64,000 nucleotides of DNA from Bradyrhizobium sp. G127 (GCF_021502575.1 NZ_JAKFGN010000002.1:1054001-1118000); one strand, 5' to 3'. Shown: positions 15,857 through 24,938, counted from the stretch's first letter. Program-made: numbers and translations. Notes: a model not told the origin generated them from the letters alone.

Positions 15857-17781
15857 TGGATTACGCAGGGCGCGTTGCGCAGGCTTACACCTATCCGAAG
15901 ATGCTGCGTCTGAATGCCAAAGAGCACGGCAGCGAGATCGCGCTGCGCGAAAAGGATCTCGGGCTGTGGCGGGTCTTCACCTGGAACGACTACCAGACCC
16001 GCGTGCGCGACTTCACCCTCGGCATGGTCGAACTCGGCATCACGCGCGGCGACGTGATCGGCATCATCGGCGATAATCGGCCGGACTGGGTCGCCGCTGA
16101 AATCGCCGCCCATGCCATCGGCGGGCTGTCGCTCGGCATGTATCGCGAGTCGTTGCCCGAGGAAGTGCTGTACCTGCTGACCTATGGCGAGACCAAGATC
16201 GTTTTCGCCGAGGATGAAGAGCAGGTCGACAAGCTGCTCGAACTCGGCGACCGCGCGCCGCACCTCAAGCACATCGTCTATTCCGATCCGCGCGGCATGC
16301 GCAAATACGACGACCCGCGCCTGATCGACGCGGCGACGCTGGCGGAAAAGGGACGCGCCCGCGCCGTGCGGGAGCCGCAGCTTTACGACCAGATGGTGGA
16401 CGCCACCAAGGGCGACGACGTCGCCATTCTCTGCACCACGTCGGGCACCACATCGAATCCCAAGCTTGCCATGCTCAAGCCGGGCCTGATGCTGCGTCAT
16501 TGCGCGAGCTATCTCGCCTTCGATCCCAAGGGACCGGAGGACGAATATGTCTCGGTACTGCCGCTGCCCTGGATCATGGAACAGGTCTACGCGCTCGGAA
16601 AAGGTCTGCTTTCGCGGATGAAGGTCAACTTCGTCGAAGAGCCGGACACCATGATGAACGACTTCCGCGAGATCGCGCCGACCTTCGTACTGTTCGCGCC
16701 GCGCATCTGGGAAGCCATCGCCGCCGATGTCCGCGCCCGCGTGATGGACGCCTCGCCGCTGAAGCAGCGGCTTTACGATGTCGGCATGAAGGCCGGCCTT
16801 GCGGCGCTCGACAAGGGCGAGCATTCGGCGGTGGCGGATGCGATCCTGTTCCGCGCGCTGCGTGACCGGCTCGGCTTCACCCGGCTGCGCTCGGCGGCCA
16901 CCGGCGGCGCGGCGCTGGGCCCGGATACATTTAAATTCTTCCGCGCCATGGGCGTGCCGCTGCGCACGCTGTACGGCCAGACCGAAACGCTCGGCGCCTT
17001 CACCCTGCACAAGCCGGATGAGGTCGATCCCGACACCACCGGCGTCTCGATGGCAGAGAATATCGAAATCGAAATCCGCGATCCCGACGTCAACGGCGTC
17101 GGCGAGATCGTGGTGCGCCATCCCAACATGTTCTCCGGCTATTACAAGAACGAGGCCGCCACCGCCGCAGACATCCGCGACGGCTGGATGCATTCCGGCG
17201 ACGCCGGCTATTTCAATCCCGCCAAGCAGCTTGTGGTGATCGACCGCATCAAGGACCTCGCGCAAACCGCGCGCGGCGACCGCTTCTCGCCGCAATATAT
17301 CGAGAACAAGCTGAAGTTCTCGCCTTACGTCGCCGAAGCCGTCGTGCTCGGCGACGGCCGCGATTATCTCGCCGCCATGCTCTGCATCCGCTTCTCGATC
17401 GTCTCGAAATGGGCGGAGAAGAACCGGCTGTCCTTCACCACCTACACCGACCTCTCCTCGCGGCCCGAGACCTACGAACTGCTGCGCAAGGAAGTCGAGG
17501 CGGTCAACGCCACGCTGCCGCCGGCGCAGCGCATCTCGAAATTCCTGCTGCTCTACAAGGAGCTCGACGCTGACGACGGCGAACTGACCCGCACCCGCAA
17601 GGTCCGCCGCACCGTCATCAACGAGAAGTACGCCGACATTATCAACACAATTTACGGCGGCAGGCCCGATATCGACATCGATACCGTAATCCGCTTCCAG
17701 GATGGCACCACCCAGCGCATCCGCTGCACCCTGCCGGTGGTTGACCTTGGAGCGCGGAAGGCAATGGAGGCCGCGGAGTGA
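15853..17781 (+). CDS. Long-chain-type acyl-CoA synthetase (AMP-forming) in ABC operon 2
   Basis: This 642-residue adenylate-forming ligase has the ATP loop TSGTTSNPK at 196-204, the GQTETLGAF A5-type motif and SGDAGYFNPAKQLVVIDRIKDLAQT, the region around the ribose-binding Asp. The DDGELTRTRKVRR tail is the long-chain-synthetase variant of the C-terminal Lys motif. It would form an acyl-AMP and then the acyl-CoA. Its placement between a transporter ATPase and permease suggests that the imported acid is its substrate (vectorial activation). Aromatic, fatty or alicyclic acids are all possible. Confidence 0.9.
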   Translation: MMDYAGRVAQAYTYPKMLRLNAKEHGSEIALREKDLGLWRVFTWNDYQTRVRDFTLGMVELGITRGDVIGIIGDNRPDWVAAEIAAHAIGGLSLGMYRESLPEEVLYLLTYGETKIVFAEDEEQVDKLLELGDRAPHLKHIVYSDPRGMRKYDDPRLIDAATLAEKGRARAVREPQLYDQMVDATKGDDVAILCTTSGTTSNPKLAMLKPGLMLRHCASYLAFDPKGPEDEYVSVLPLPWIMEQVYALGKGLLSRMKVNFVEEPDTMMNDFREIAPTFVLFAPRIWEAIAADVRARVMDASPLKQRLYDVGMKAGLAALDKGEHSAVADAILFRALRDRLGFTRLRSAATGGAALGPDTFKFFRAMGVPLRTLYGQTETLGAFTLHKPDEVDPDTTGVSMAENIEIEIRDPDVNGVGEIVVRHPNMFSGYYKNEAATAADIRDGWMHSGDAGYFNPAKQLVVIDRIKDLAQTARGDRFSPQYIENKLKFSPYVAEAVVLGDGRDYLAAMLCIRFSIVSKWAEKNRLSFTTYTDLSSRPETYELLRKEVEAVNATLPPAQRISKFLLLYKELDADDGELTRTRKVRRTVINEKYADIINTIYGGRPDIDIDTVIRFQDGTTQRIRCTLPVVDLGARKAMEAAE

Positions 17782-17801
17782 AGCTGCATACTCAATTTGT
17801 C

Positions 17802-17869
17802 ATGCGCGGGCTCGACCCGCGCATCCATCTCAAAAAGGATCGATGGATTGCCGGGTCAAGCCCGGCAAT
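17802..17869. repeat. Paired-hairpin palindromic repeat (family B, copy 2)
   Basis: Two perfect 9-base-arm hairpins with 5-base loops are present: ATGCGCGGG / CCCGCGCAT (17802-17824) and ATTGCCGGG / CCCGGCAAT (17847-17869). This is the same plan as the copy at 1424-1505, with compensated changes in the arms. It lies inside ABC operon 2, between the ligase stop and the permease start. Confidence 0.8.
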
Positions 17870-17887
17870 GACACCGCGGATAAAATC

Positions 17888-18781
17888 ATGAACACCCAGC
17901 TTCTGATCCAACTTCTCATCAACGGACTGGTCGTCGGCACGCTGTACGGCGTGGTCGCGATGTCGTTCGTGCTGATCTACAAGGCCACGCAAGTGGTCAA
18001 CTTCGCGCAGGGCGAACTGCTGCTGATCGGCGCGTGGGTGTGCTGGTGGCTGCTGACGAAATATCAGGTCCCGTTCTGGATCGGCATGCCGATCACGCTG
18101 GTCTTCATGTTCCTGTTCGGCATCGCGATCCAGCTCGTGATCCTGCGCCCGATGATCGGCGAGCCGATCATTTCCGTCATCATGGTGACGATCGCGCTGT
18201 CCACCGTGTTCTCGGCGCTGATGAAATGGATATTCGGCGTCAACCTGCAGCCGTTCCCGCGCATCTTCAACACGCAGCTCGTCAACATCTTCGGGCTGCA
18301 GGTGCAGACCGTCTACATCCTCAGCCTCGCGGTCTCTGCGGCGATGATGGGGGGGATGGCATGGTTCTTCAAAGTCTCGAAGTACGGCCTCGCCATGCGC
18401 GCCACCGCCTTTAACCAGCAGGTCGCGCAATCGCTCGGCATTTCCGTGAAGAGCGTGTTCGCGATGGCCTGGGCGATTTCCGCCACCGTGTCCGCGGTGG
18501 CCGGCGTCGTCGTCGCCGTGGTCAACGGAGTCTCGGCCGGTCTCTCCGCCTACGGGATCAAGGTGTTCCCTGCCGCGATCCTCGGCGGCCTCGACAGCGT
18601 CGGCGGTGCGGTGCTCGGCGGCATCATCATCGGCCTGCTCGAAAACGTCGCGCATTTCGTCGACAGCGAATACCTGCACTGGGGCAACCTGTTCGAGATC
18701 GCGCCTTTCTACGCCCTCATCATCATTCTCATGATCAAGCCTTACGGCCTGTTCGGCACCAAAGACATCGAGCGAATCTGA
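17888..18781 (+). CDS. ABC transporter permease, LivH type (system 2)
   Basis: This integral membrane protein has 297 residues from the ATG at 17888 (MNTQLLIQLLINGLVVGTLYG). The open frame reaches further upstream, through the palindromic repeat, but homology begins here. Conserved blocks are MSFVLIYKATQVVNFAQGELL, IKVFPAAILGGLDSVGGAVLGG and the YGLFGT C-terminus. It teams with the LivM-type permease that begins three bases after its stop. Confidence 0.92.
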   Translation: MNTQLLIQLLINGLVVGTLYGVVAMSFVLIYKATQVVNFAQGELLLIGAWVCWWLLTKYQVPFWIGMPITLVFMFLFGIAIQLVILRPMIGEPIISVIMVTIALSTVFSALMKWIFGVNLQPFPRIFNTQLVNIFGLQVQTVYILSLAVSAAMMGGMAWFFKVSKYGLAMRATAFNQQVAQSLGISVKSVFAMAWAISATVSAVAGVVVAVVNGVSAGLSAYGIKVFPAAILGGLDSVGGAVLGGIIIGLLENVAHFVDSEYLHWGNLFEIAPFYALIIILMIKPYGLFGTKDIERI

Positions 18782-18783
18782 TC

Positions 18784-19857
18784 ATGGCAGGCCAGACCCT
18801 TCTTCCCGCAGGCGACTACCGCACCACTTATGCGGCCGACACCACCGTGTTTCCGACCACCACCAGCCGGAACATGATGATCCTCGGCATCATCCTGATC
18901 TGCTTCGCGCCCTATGTGCTGAACGAATACTCGCTCAGCCTCCTGATCCAGATCGGCATCTTCGGCATCGCCGCGCTCGGCCTCAACATCGTGGTCGGCT
19001 TCACCGGCCAAATCTCCATCGGCCATGCCGCGTTCTTCGGATTCGGCGCGTTCACCTCGGCCTATGTGTCGAGCAAGCTGCACGTGCCGGTGTTCTTCGC
19101 CATTCCGCTCTCCGGTGTCGTCACCGCCCTTGTCGGCCTGGTGTTCGGGCTACCCGCCGCGCGGCTGAAGGGCCTTTACCTTGCGATTGCGACGCTGGCC
19201 GCGCAATTCATCCTGCTCGACTTCTTCTCCCGCGCCGAATGGTTCACCGGCGGCAGCGTTCCTGCCCACGCCGACGCGTTCTCCATCTTCGGCAAGACGT
19301 TGCGCGGCGACCGGCAGTATTTCTACGTCGTGCTGGCCTACGTGATCGTCTGTTACCTGCTGGTCACCAACCTGATGCGCAGCCGCGACGGCCGCGCGCT
19401 GGTGGCAGTGCGCGATCACTATCTCTCCGCCGAGATCATGGGCATCAACCTCACCAAGTACCGCACGCTGTCGTTCGGCCTCGCGGCTTTCTTCGCCGGC
19501 GTCGGCGGCGCGCTCTACGCGCACTACAATCAGGTCGTCTCCAACGAAGGCTTCGGCATCGACCGCTCGATCATCTTCCTCGCCATGATCATCATCGGCG
19601 GCATCGGCTCGATCATGGGCACGCTGCTTGGCACCGCCTTCATGGTGCTGCTGCCGGAATCGATGGAATGGCTGAGCGCATCGCTCAGCGGCAGCGCCAT
19701 CGACCATGCGCTCGGCCTCAAGAACAACATCGCATTCTTGCGCGAGATGGCCATCGGCGTCATCATTATCGTCTTTCTGATCTTCGAGCCGGACGGGCTT
19801 GCTCACCGGTGGCGGCAGATCAAGGCTTACTGGAAACTCTACCCGTTCTCGCATTGA
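18784..19857 (+). CDS. ABC transporter permease, LivM type (system 2)
   Basis: The 357-residue membrane protein has LivM signatures LGLNIVVGFTGQISIGHAAFFG, SRDGRALVAVRDHYLSAEIMGI (the ATPase-contacting loop) and GFGIDRSIIFLAMIIIGGIGSIMG. The N-terminus carries a 30-residue hydrophilic lead before the first span. Its end, EPDGLAHRWRQIKAYWKLYPFSH, resembles permeases that sit next to acyl-CoA ligase genes, including system 3 here. It shares a transcript with the binding protein 57 bases downstream. Confidence 0.92.
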   Translation: MAGQTLLPAGDYRTTYAADTTVFPTTTSRNMMILGIILICFAPYVLNEYSLSLLIQIGIFGIAALGLNIVVGFTGQISIGHAAFFGFGAFTSAYVSSKLHVPVFFAIPLSGVVTALVGLVFGLPAARLKGLYLAIATLAAQFILLDFFSRAEWFTGGSVPAHADAFSIFGKTLRGDRQYFYVVLAYVIVCYLLVTNLMRSRDGRALVAVRDHYLSAEIMGINLTKYRTLSFGLAAFFAGVGGALYAHYNQVVSNEGFGIDRSIIFLAMIIIGGIGSIMGTLLGTAFMVLLPESMEWLSASLSGSAIDHALGLKNNIAFLREMAIGVIIIVFLIFEPDGLAHRWRQIKAYWKLYPFSH

Positions 19858-19914
19858 GGTCGGAACGGGACTGACAATAAGAAGACCTCGAGAGGAAACC
19901 GGAGGATTACGCTT

Positions 19915-21195
19915 ATGACCATGACGAAATTATTGAGTACAGCGTCACTCGCCCTGCTGCTCGGCGGCACCGCCGGCGCAGCTCAGGCGCAGGTCTCGCT
20001 CGGCCATCTCGCCGACTATTCGGGCGCGACGTCCGATGTCGGAACGCCGTTCGGACAGGGCGTCGCCGACGCGTTCGCCTACGTGAACAAGAACGGCGGC
20101 ATCAACGGCAAGCCGGTCAACGTCGATACCGTCGACTATGGCTATCAGGTGCCGCGCGCGATCGCGCAGTACAAGAAGTGGTCGGGCGGCGACAAGGTCG
20201 CGGCGATCCTCGGATGGGGCACCGCCGACACCGAAGCCCTCACCGGCTTCCTGTCGGAAGACAAGATCCCCGACATCTCCGGCTCGTATTCGGCGGCGCT
20301 GTCCGATCCGACCGGCGCGGGCGGCAAGGGCAAAGCCGCGCCGTACAACTTCTTCTACGGTCCGAGCTACTCCGACGCGCTGCGCGGCATGCTGACCTGG
20401 GCCGCCGATGACTGGAAGTCGAAGGGCAAGCCGGGCAAGCCGAAGTACGTCCACATGGGCGCCAACCATCCGTATCCGAACGCGCCGAAGGCCGCGGGCG
20501 AAGCGCTCGCCGCCGAACTCGGCTTCGACGTGCTGCCGGCCATCGTGTTCGCGCTGACGCCGGGCGACTACAGCGCGCAGTGCCTGACGCTGAAGAGTTC
20601 GGGTGCGAACTACGCCTATCTCGGCAACACCGCGGGCTCCAACATCTCGGTGCTGAACGCGTGTAAAGCCGCCGGCACCGACGTGCAGTTCATGGGCAAC
20701 GTCTGGGGCATGGACGAGAACGCGGCGAAGGCGGCGGGTGCTGCCGCCGACGGCGTGGTGTTTCCGCTGCGCACCGCTGTGGCGTGGGGCGGCAACGCAC
20801 CCGGCATGAAGACCATGCAGGACATTTCCAAGATGTCCGACGCCGCCGGCACGGCCTATCGCCCGGTGCACTACGTCGCGGGCGTTTGCACCGCGCTCTA
20901 CATGAAGGAAGCCGTCGAATGGGCCGCCAAGAACGGCGGCGCGACCGGCGAGAACGTCAAGAAGGGCTTCTACCAGAAGAAGGACTGGGTGCCGGCCGGC
21001 ATGGACGGCGTCTGCAATCCCTCGACCTGGACCGAGAAGGACCATCGCCCGACGCTCAAGGTCGACATCTATCGCATGAAGGTGTCCGGCGCGACCGACG
21101 CTCCGGTTGCCGACCTTGTCAAGAACGGCACGGTCAAGCTCGAGAAGGTGAAGACCGTCGACCTGCCGCGCAAGCCGGAATGGCTCGGCTGGTAA
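19915..21195 (+). CDS. ABC transporter substrate-binding protein (system 2)
   Basis: The precursor has 426 residues with a clear signal peptide (about residues 1-25, ending GAAQAQ). The mature part starts VSLGHLADYSGATSDVGTPF. Compared with system 1 it is more distant from amino-acid receptors; the NPSTWTEKDHRPTLKVDIYRM segment is typical of receptors linked to acyl-CoA ligase operons. AGGAAACCGGAGG precedes the ATG. It is the periplasmic receptor for system 2. A hairpin repeat follows its stop, which can keep this message in excess. Confidence 0.9.
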   Translation: MTMTKLLSTASLALLLGGTAGAAQAQVSLGHLADYSGATSDVGTPFGQGVADAFAYVNKNGGINGKPVNVDTVDYGYQVPRAIAQYKKWSGGDKVAAILGWGTADTEALTGFLSEDKIPDISGSYSAALSDPTGAGGKGKAAPYNFFYGPSYSDALRGMLTWAADDWKSKGKPGKPKYVHMGANHPYPNAPKAAGEALAAELGFDVLPAIVFALTPGDYSAQCLTLKSSGANYAYLGNTAGSNISVLNACKAAGTDVQFMGNVWGMDENAAKAAGAAADGVVFPLRTAVAWGGNAPGMKTMQDISKMSDAAGTAYRPVHYVAGVCTALYMKEAVEWAAKNGGATGENVKKGFYQKKDWVPAGMDGVCNPSTWTEKDHRPTLKVDIYRMKVSGATDAPVADLVKNGTVKLEKVKTVDLPRKPEWLGW

Positions 21196-21204
21196 ATACT
21201 TCTC

Positions 21205-21330
21205 CCTCTCCCCGCTTTTGCGGGGAGAGGGTTGGGGTGAGGGGCATCTCGTCATCGTTCGGCGCTTCGCCCCTCACCCGAACCCTTCGCTACGCTCAGG
21301 CTTCGACCTCTCCCCGTAAACGGGGAGAGG
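21205..21330. repeat. CTCTCCCCGC hairpin repeat (family A, copy 3)
   Basis: It starts with a perfect 11-base hairpin (CCTCTCCCCGC / GCGGGGAGAGG, 21205-21230) and ends with CCTCTCCCCGTAAACGGGGAGAGG (another hairpin, 21307-21330). The inner part has matching GGGTGAGGGGC and GCCCCTCACCC, so the whole 126-base unit can fold as one long structure. It separates the binding-protein gene from the second ATPase gene in operon 2. Confidence 0.8.
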
Positions 21331-21354
21331 TTTGGAAAACTCAGGACGACCGCC

Positions 21355-22194
21355 GTGCAAACAGCCGCTGAACAAACCGCCCGACCTGCTGCCGCCGCAA
21401 TCGCTGTGCCGCTGCTCGCGGTGCGCAACATCGAGGTGGTCTACGACAACGTCATCCTCGTGCTGCGCGGCCTCAGCATGGACGTGCCGAAGGGCGCGAT
21501 CGTGGCGCTGCTCGGCGCCAACGGCGCAGGTAAATCCACCACGCTGAAGGCGATCTCCGGTCTACTCAAAACCGAAGACGGCGAAGTCACCCGCGGTGAG
21601 ATCGTGTTCGACGGCGAGCGCATCGATGGCATCGATCCGGACAAGATCGTGCGGCGCGGCATCTTTCAGGTGATGGAAGGCCGCCGCATCATTTCCGACA
21701 TGACCACGCGGGAGAACCTGCGGCTCGGCGCCTATACGCGCAGCGACAAGGCCATCGATGACGACATCGACATGGTGTTCAACTATTTCCCGCGCCTCAA
21801 GGAGCGCACCGGCCTCGCCGGTTATCTGTCCGGCGGCGAACAGCAGATGCTGGCGATCGGCCGCGCGATGATGGCGCGCCCGAAGATGATCCTGATGGAC
21901 GAGCCGTCGATGGGGCTGTCGCCGCTGCTAGTGAAGGAAGTGTTCGGCATCATCAAGCAGATCAACCGCGACCTCGGCGTCACTATTCTTCTGGTCGAAC
22001 AGAATGCGCGCGCCGCGCTGTCGGTGGCGAGCCACGGCTACATCATGGAGCAGGGCAAGGTCGTGCTCGACGGCACCGCGGACGAGTTGCGCGACAACGA
22101 GGACGTCAAGGAATTCTATCTCGGCGGCGCGGGCGACCAGCGCAAGAGCTTCAAGAACCTCAAGAGCTTCAAGCGCCGCAAGCGCTGGCTGTGA
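21355..22194 (+). CDS. ABC transporter ATP-binding protein, LivF type (system 2)
   Basis: This 279-residue ATPase has Walker A GANGAGKST at residues 54-62, LSGGEQQMLAIGRAMM as signature, MILMDEPSMGLSP as Walker B and VEQNARAAL. The C-terminus ends in a basic run (KSFKNLKSFKRRKRWL) typical of LivF-type ATPases in ligase-linked operons. The start is a GTG at 21355. In contrast to system 1, the Walker A Lys is present. It is flanked on both sides by family A repeats. Confidence 0.93.
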   Translation: MQTAAEQTARPAAAAIAVPLLAVRNIEVVYDNVILVLRGLSMDVPKGAIVALLGANGAGKSTTLKAISGLLKTEDGEVTRGEIVFDGERIDGIDPDKIVRRGIFQVMEGRRIISDMTTRENLRLGAYTRSDKAIDDDIDMVFNYFPRLKERTGLAGYLSGGEQQMLAIGRAMMARPKMILMDEPSMGLSPLLVKEVFGIIKQINRDLGVTILLVEQNARAALSVASHGYIMEQGKVVLDGTADELRDNEDVKEFYLGGAGDQRKSFKNLKSFKRRKRWL

Positions 22195-22200
22195 TTTCTC

Positions 22201-22369
22201 CCTCTCCCGCTCGCGGGGAAAGGGTCGGGGTGAGGGGCAATGGCCAACGCGGATGTTCACGCCTTGACTGAAAGCCAAGTACCCCCTCACCCGGATTGCC
22301 ATAGCGCGTCGCAGACGCGCGTAAACGCGCTTATGGCAATCCGACCTCTCCCCGCAAGCGGGGCGAGGT
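22201..22369. repeat. CTCTCCC hairpin repeat (family A, copy 4, long form)
   Basis: This 169-base copy has CTCTCCCGC / GCGGGGAAAG at the left and CCTCTCCCCGCAAGCGGGGCGAGG at the right. Inside it GGATTGCCATA / TATGGCAATCC brackets a smaller GCGCG-rich stem. It lies between the LivF-type gene and the PaaK-like gene in operon 2, the third repeat in that operon. Confidence 0.75.
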
Positions 22370-22393
22370 GATCAAGGCACGACAGGACGACCC

Positions 22394-23626
22394 ATGACCA
22401 ACCACTACGACACCCTCGAAACGCGCCCACCGACTGAACGCAACGCCGACCTGTTCGCGCGGCTGCCCGATGTGGTGCAGGCCGCGATGGCGGCACCGGG
22501 TCATGCCGCGCGCTTCAAGGGCCTCGATCCCGCCACGATCAATAGCCGCGCGGCGCTGGCGAAGCTGCCGGTGCTGCGAAAATCCGATCTGCCGATGCTG
22601 CAAAAGGACAACCCGCCCTTTGGCGGCTTCATCCCGGCGGCGATGGGATCGTTCTCGCATCTGTTCACCTCACCCGGCCCGATCTTCGAGCCGGAAACCG
22701 CCATCGCCGATCCGTGGCGCGGCGCGCGCGCCCTGTTCGCCGCCGGATTCCGCCCCGGCGACGTGGTGCTCAACACCTTCAGCTATCACCTGACGCCCGG
22801 CGGCTTCATTTTCGATTCGGCGGCACGCGCGCTCGGCTGCGCCGTGATTCCCGCGGGCCCCGGCAACACCCAGCAGCAGTTCGAACTGATCGAGGCCTAT
22901 CGCCCGGTCGCCTATACCGGCACGCCGGACTTCCTGAAAATCCTGCTCGACGCCGGCAACACCGCCGGACGCGACGTCTCCTCGATCAAGCGCGCGCTGG
23001 TGTCCGGCGCGGCGTTTCCGAAATCGCTGCAGGAAGAAATGAAATCGCGCGGTATCGACGCTTACCAGACCTATGCCGCCGCCGAGTTCGGCTTCATCGC
23101 CTACGAGACCGCGAGCCGCGAGGGCTTGATCGTCAACGAAGACCTGATCATGGAAATCGTCCGCCCCGGCACCGACGATCCGGTCCCCGACGGCGATGTC
23201 GGCGAGATCGTGGTGACCTCGCTCAACCGCCAGATTCCGTGGGTCCGTCTGGCGCTGGGCGACCTCAGCGCCGTGATGGCGACGCCAAGCCCGTGCGGCC
23301 GCACCAATATGCGGATCAAGGGCTGGATGGGCCGGGCCGATCAGACCACCAAGATCAAGGGCATGTTCGTGCGCCCCGAGCAGATCGCCGAAATCGCCAA
23401 GCGCCACCCCGAACTGGGGCGGCTGCGCCTTGTCGTGACCCGCGACAAGGAGCTCGACGTGATGACGCTTTCGGCGGAAACCGCAACCCCTGCCGATGCA
23501 TTGCGGGACACGGTTGCATCGACCCTGCGTACCGTGACAAAGCTGCAGGGCAATGTCACTCTGGTGCCCCCGGGGTCGCTGCCCAACGACGGCAAGGCGA
23601 TTTCGGACGAGCGCAAGCACGATTAA
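22394..23626 (+). CDS. PaaK-like AMP-binding-fold protein without a recognisable glycine-rich ATP loop
   Basis: The 410-residue protein matches the phenylacetate-CoA ligase family across the fold: PGDVVLNTFSYHLTPGGFIF, RALVSGAAFPKSLQEEM, TYAAAEFGFIAYE, and MGRADQTTKIKGMFVRPEQI near the end. The usual SSGTTGxPT loop is missing. In its place is HLFTSPGPIFEPE, about residues 95-107. This substitution is consistent across the segment and there is no frameshift. It may be a non-canonical ligase or a protein that binds acyl-CoA without adenylating it. It lies downstream of transporter system 2 and upstream of a CoA-transferase, so it probably acts on the imported acid. Confidence 0.8.
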   Translation: MTNHYDTLETRPPTERNADLFARLPDVVQAAMAAPGHAARFKGLDPATINSRAALAKLPVLRKSDLPMLQKDNPPFGGFIPAAMGSFSHLFTSPGPIFEPETAIADPWRGARALFAAGFRPGDVVLNTFSYHLTPGGFIFDSAARALGCAVIPAGPGNTQQQFELIEAYRPVAYTGTPDFLKILLDAGNTAGRDVSSIKRALVSGAAFPKSLQEEMKSRGIDAYQTYAAAEFGFIAYETASREGLIVNEDLIMEIVRPGTDDPVPDGDVGEIVVTSLNRQIPWVRLALGDLSAVMATPSPCGRTNMRIKGWMGRADQTTKIKGMFVRPEQIAEIAKRHPELGRLRLVVTRDKELDVMTLSAETATPADALRDTVASTLRTVTKLQGNVTLVPPGSLPNDGKAISDERKHD

Positions 23627-23681
23627 CGGCTGCCGACCCCATCGGCGGCCCGGAAACAAGAAACAAAGGGAACACGCCGAA

Positions 23682-24887
23682 ATGGGTCAGGGAATTTTCG
23701 AAGGTCTCAAGGTTATCGACTGCGCGAGCTTCATCGCGGCACCATCATCCGCCACCGCGCTGTCCGATTTCGGGGCCGACGTCATCAAGATCGAGCCGCC
23801 CGGCGCGGGCGATCCGGTGCGCAACCTGCCCAACCTGCCGGGATACCCGATCAGCAACCACAACTATGCGTGGATGCTGGAAGGCCGCAACAAGAAGAGC
23901 CTCGCGCTCGACCTCTCCAGGCCGGAAGGCCAGGCCGTATTGCGCAAGCTCGCGGCCGAGTGCGACGTGTTTATTTCCAATTTCCCGCCTCCGGTGCGCA
24001 AGAAGCTCGGCGTCACCTACAAGGATCTCGCGCCGCTCAACGACCGGCTGATCTATGCATCGTTCACCGGCTACGGCGAAACCGGCGCGGAGGCCGACAA
24101 GCCCGGCTTCGACAGCAACGCCTGGTGGGCGCGCTCCGGCCTGATGGACCTCGTGCGCGAGACCGACGACACCGTGCCGGCGCGCTCAATGCCTGGCATG
24201 GGCGATCACCCGTGCGCGATGTCGCTGTTCGCCGGCATCGTCACCGCGCTCTATCAGCGCGAGCGCACCGGCAAGGGCACGCAGGTGATGTCGAACCTGA
24301 TGGCCAACGGCATCTGGTCCAACGGCATCTATGCACAGGCCGCTCTCTGCGGCGCGACGTTCCAGAAGCGCCCGCCGCGCGACCGCGCCCTGAATGGCCT
24401 GACCTGTCACTATAAATGTGCCGACGGGCGCTGGATCATCCTGTCGCTGCTCAACGAAGAAAAGCAGTTTCCCGTGTTCGCGAAGGTGATCGGGCGCGAG
24501 GAACTGATCGCCGATCCGCGCTTTGAGACCAAGCCGGTTCGCCACAAGAACGCGCCCGAGTTGATCGCGATTCTCGACAAGGTGTTCGCGACCAAGCCCC
24601 TCGCCCACTGGCGCAAGACGCTGGACGGCAACGGCCTGATCTTCGGCGTGGTCGGCATTCCGACCGACATTCCGGACGATCCGCAGATGCGCGAGACCGA
24701 GGCCGTCATCCCGTTCGTGGACAGCGACCTGAGCACCATCAACACGCCGATCTTCATCGAAGGCGCGAAGAAGGTGCAGCCGCGCATGGCGCCGAATGTC
24801 GGCCAGCACAGCGACGAGGTGCTGGCGGCAGCGGGCTTCACGGACGCGGAAATCGCCAAGATGCGCGCCGCAGGGATCGTGGCGTAG
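23682..24887 (+). CDS. CaiB/BaiF family III CoA-transferase in ABC operon 2
   Basis: The 401-residue protein opens with FEGLKVIDCASFIAAPSSATALSDFGADVIKIEPP, has NKKSLALDLSRPEGQAVL, and carries the catalytic Asp175 in the MGDHP motif. It moves CoA between carboxylic acids. Start choice: the ATG at 23682, with AAAGGGAA upstream; longer frames lack similarity. It is the last gene of the system 2 operon, 55 bases after the PaaK-like gene. Ligase, PaaK-like protein and CoA-transferase together give three possible routes to a CoA ester, so one may act on a later intermediate. Confidence 0.9.
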   Translation: MGQGIFEGLKVIDCASFIAAPSSATALSDFGADVIKIEPPGAGDPVRNLPNLPGYPISNHNYAWMLEGRNKKSLALDLSRPEGQAVLRKLAAECDVFISNFPPPVRKKLGVTYKDLAPLNDRLIYASFTGYGETGAEADKPGFDSNAWWARSGLMDLVRETDDTVPARSMPGMGDHPCAMSLFAGIVTALYQRERTGKGTQVMSNLMANGIWSNGIYAQAALCGATFQKRPPRDRALNGLTCHYKCADGRWIILSLLNEEKQFPVFAKVIGREELIADPRFETKPVRHKNAPELIAILDKVFATKPLAHWRKTLDGNGLIFGVVGIPTDIPDDPQMRETEAVIPFVDSDLSTINTPIFIEGAKKVQPRMAPNVGQHSDEVLAAAGFTDAEIAKMRAAGIVA

Positions 24888-24899
24888 CGGAGTCGCTCC

Positions 24900-24922
24900 T
24901 TCTCCCCGCCTGCGGGGAGAGG
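24900..24922. repeat. Short CTCTCCCCGC hairpin (family A fragment)
   Basis: TTCTCCCCGCCTGCGGGGAGAGG can form a single hairpin with loop CCTG or similar. It has only the first arm pair of the family A elements seen elsewhere. It lies 12 bases past the end of ABC operon 2 and before a convergent gene, so a terminator role is plausible, although no T run follows. Confidence 0.65.
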
Positions 24923-24938
24923 TGAAGAACTCAGCATC

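Noticed and set aside
8184-24922. CRISPR array, suggested by repeated CTCTCCCCGC motifs
   Set aside because: The copies are kilobases apart, vary in sequence and lie between genes. There are no regular spacers and no cas genes.
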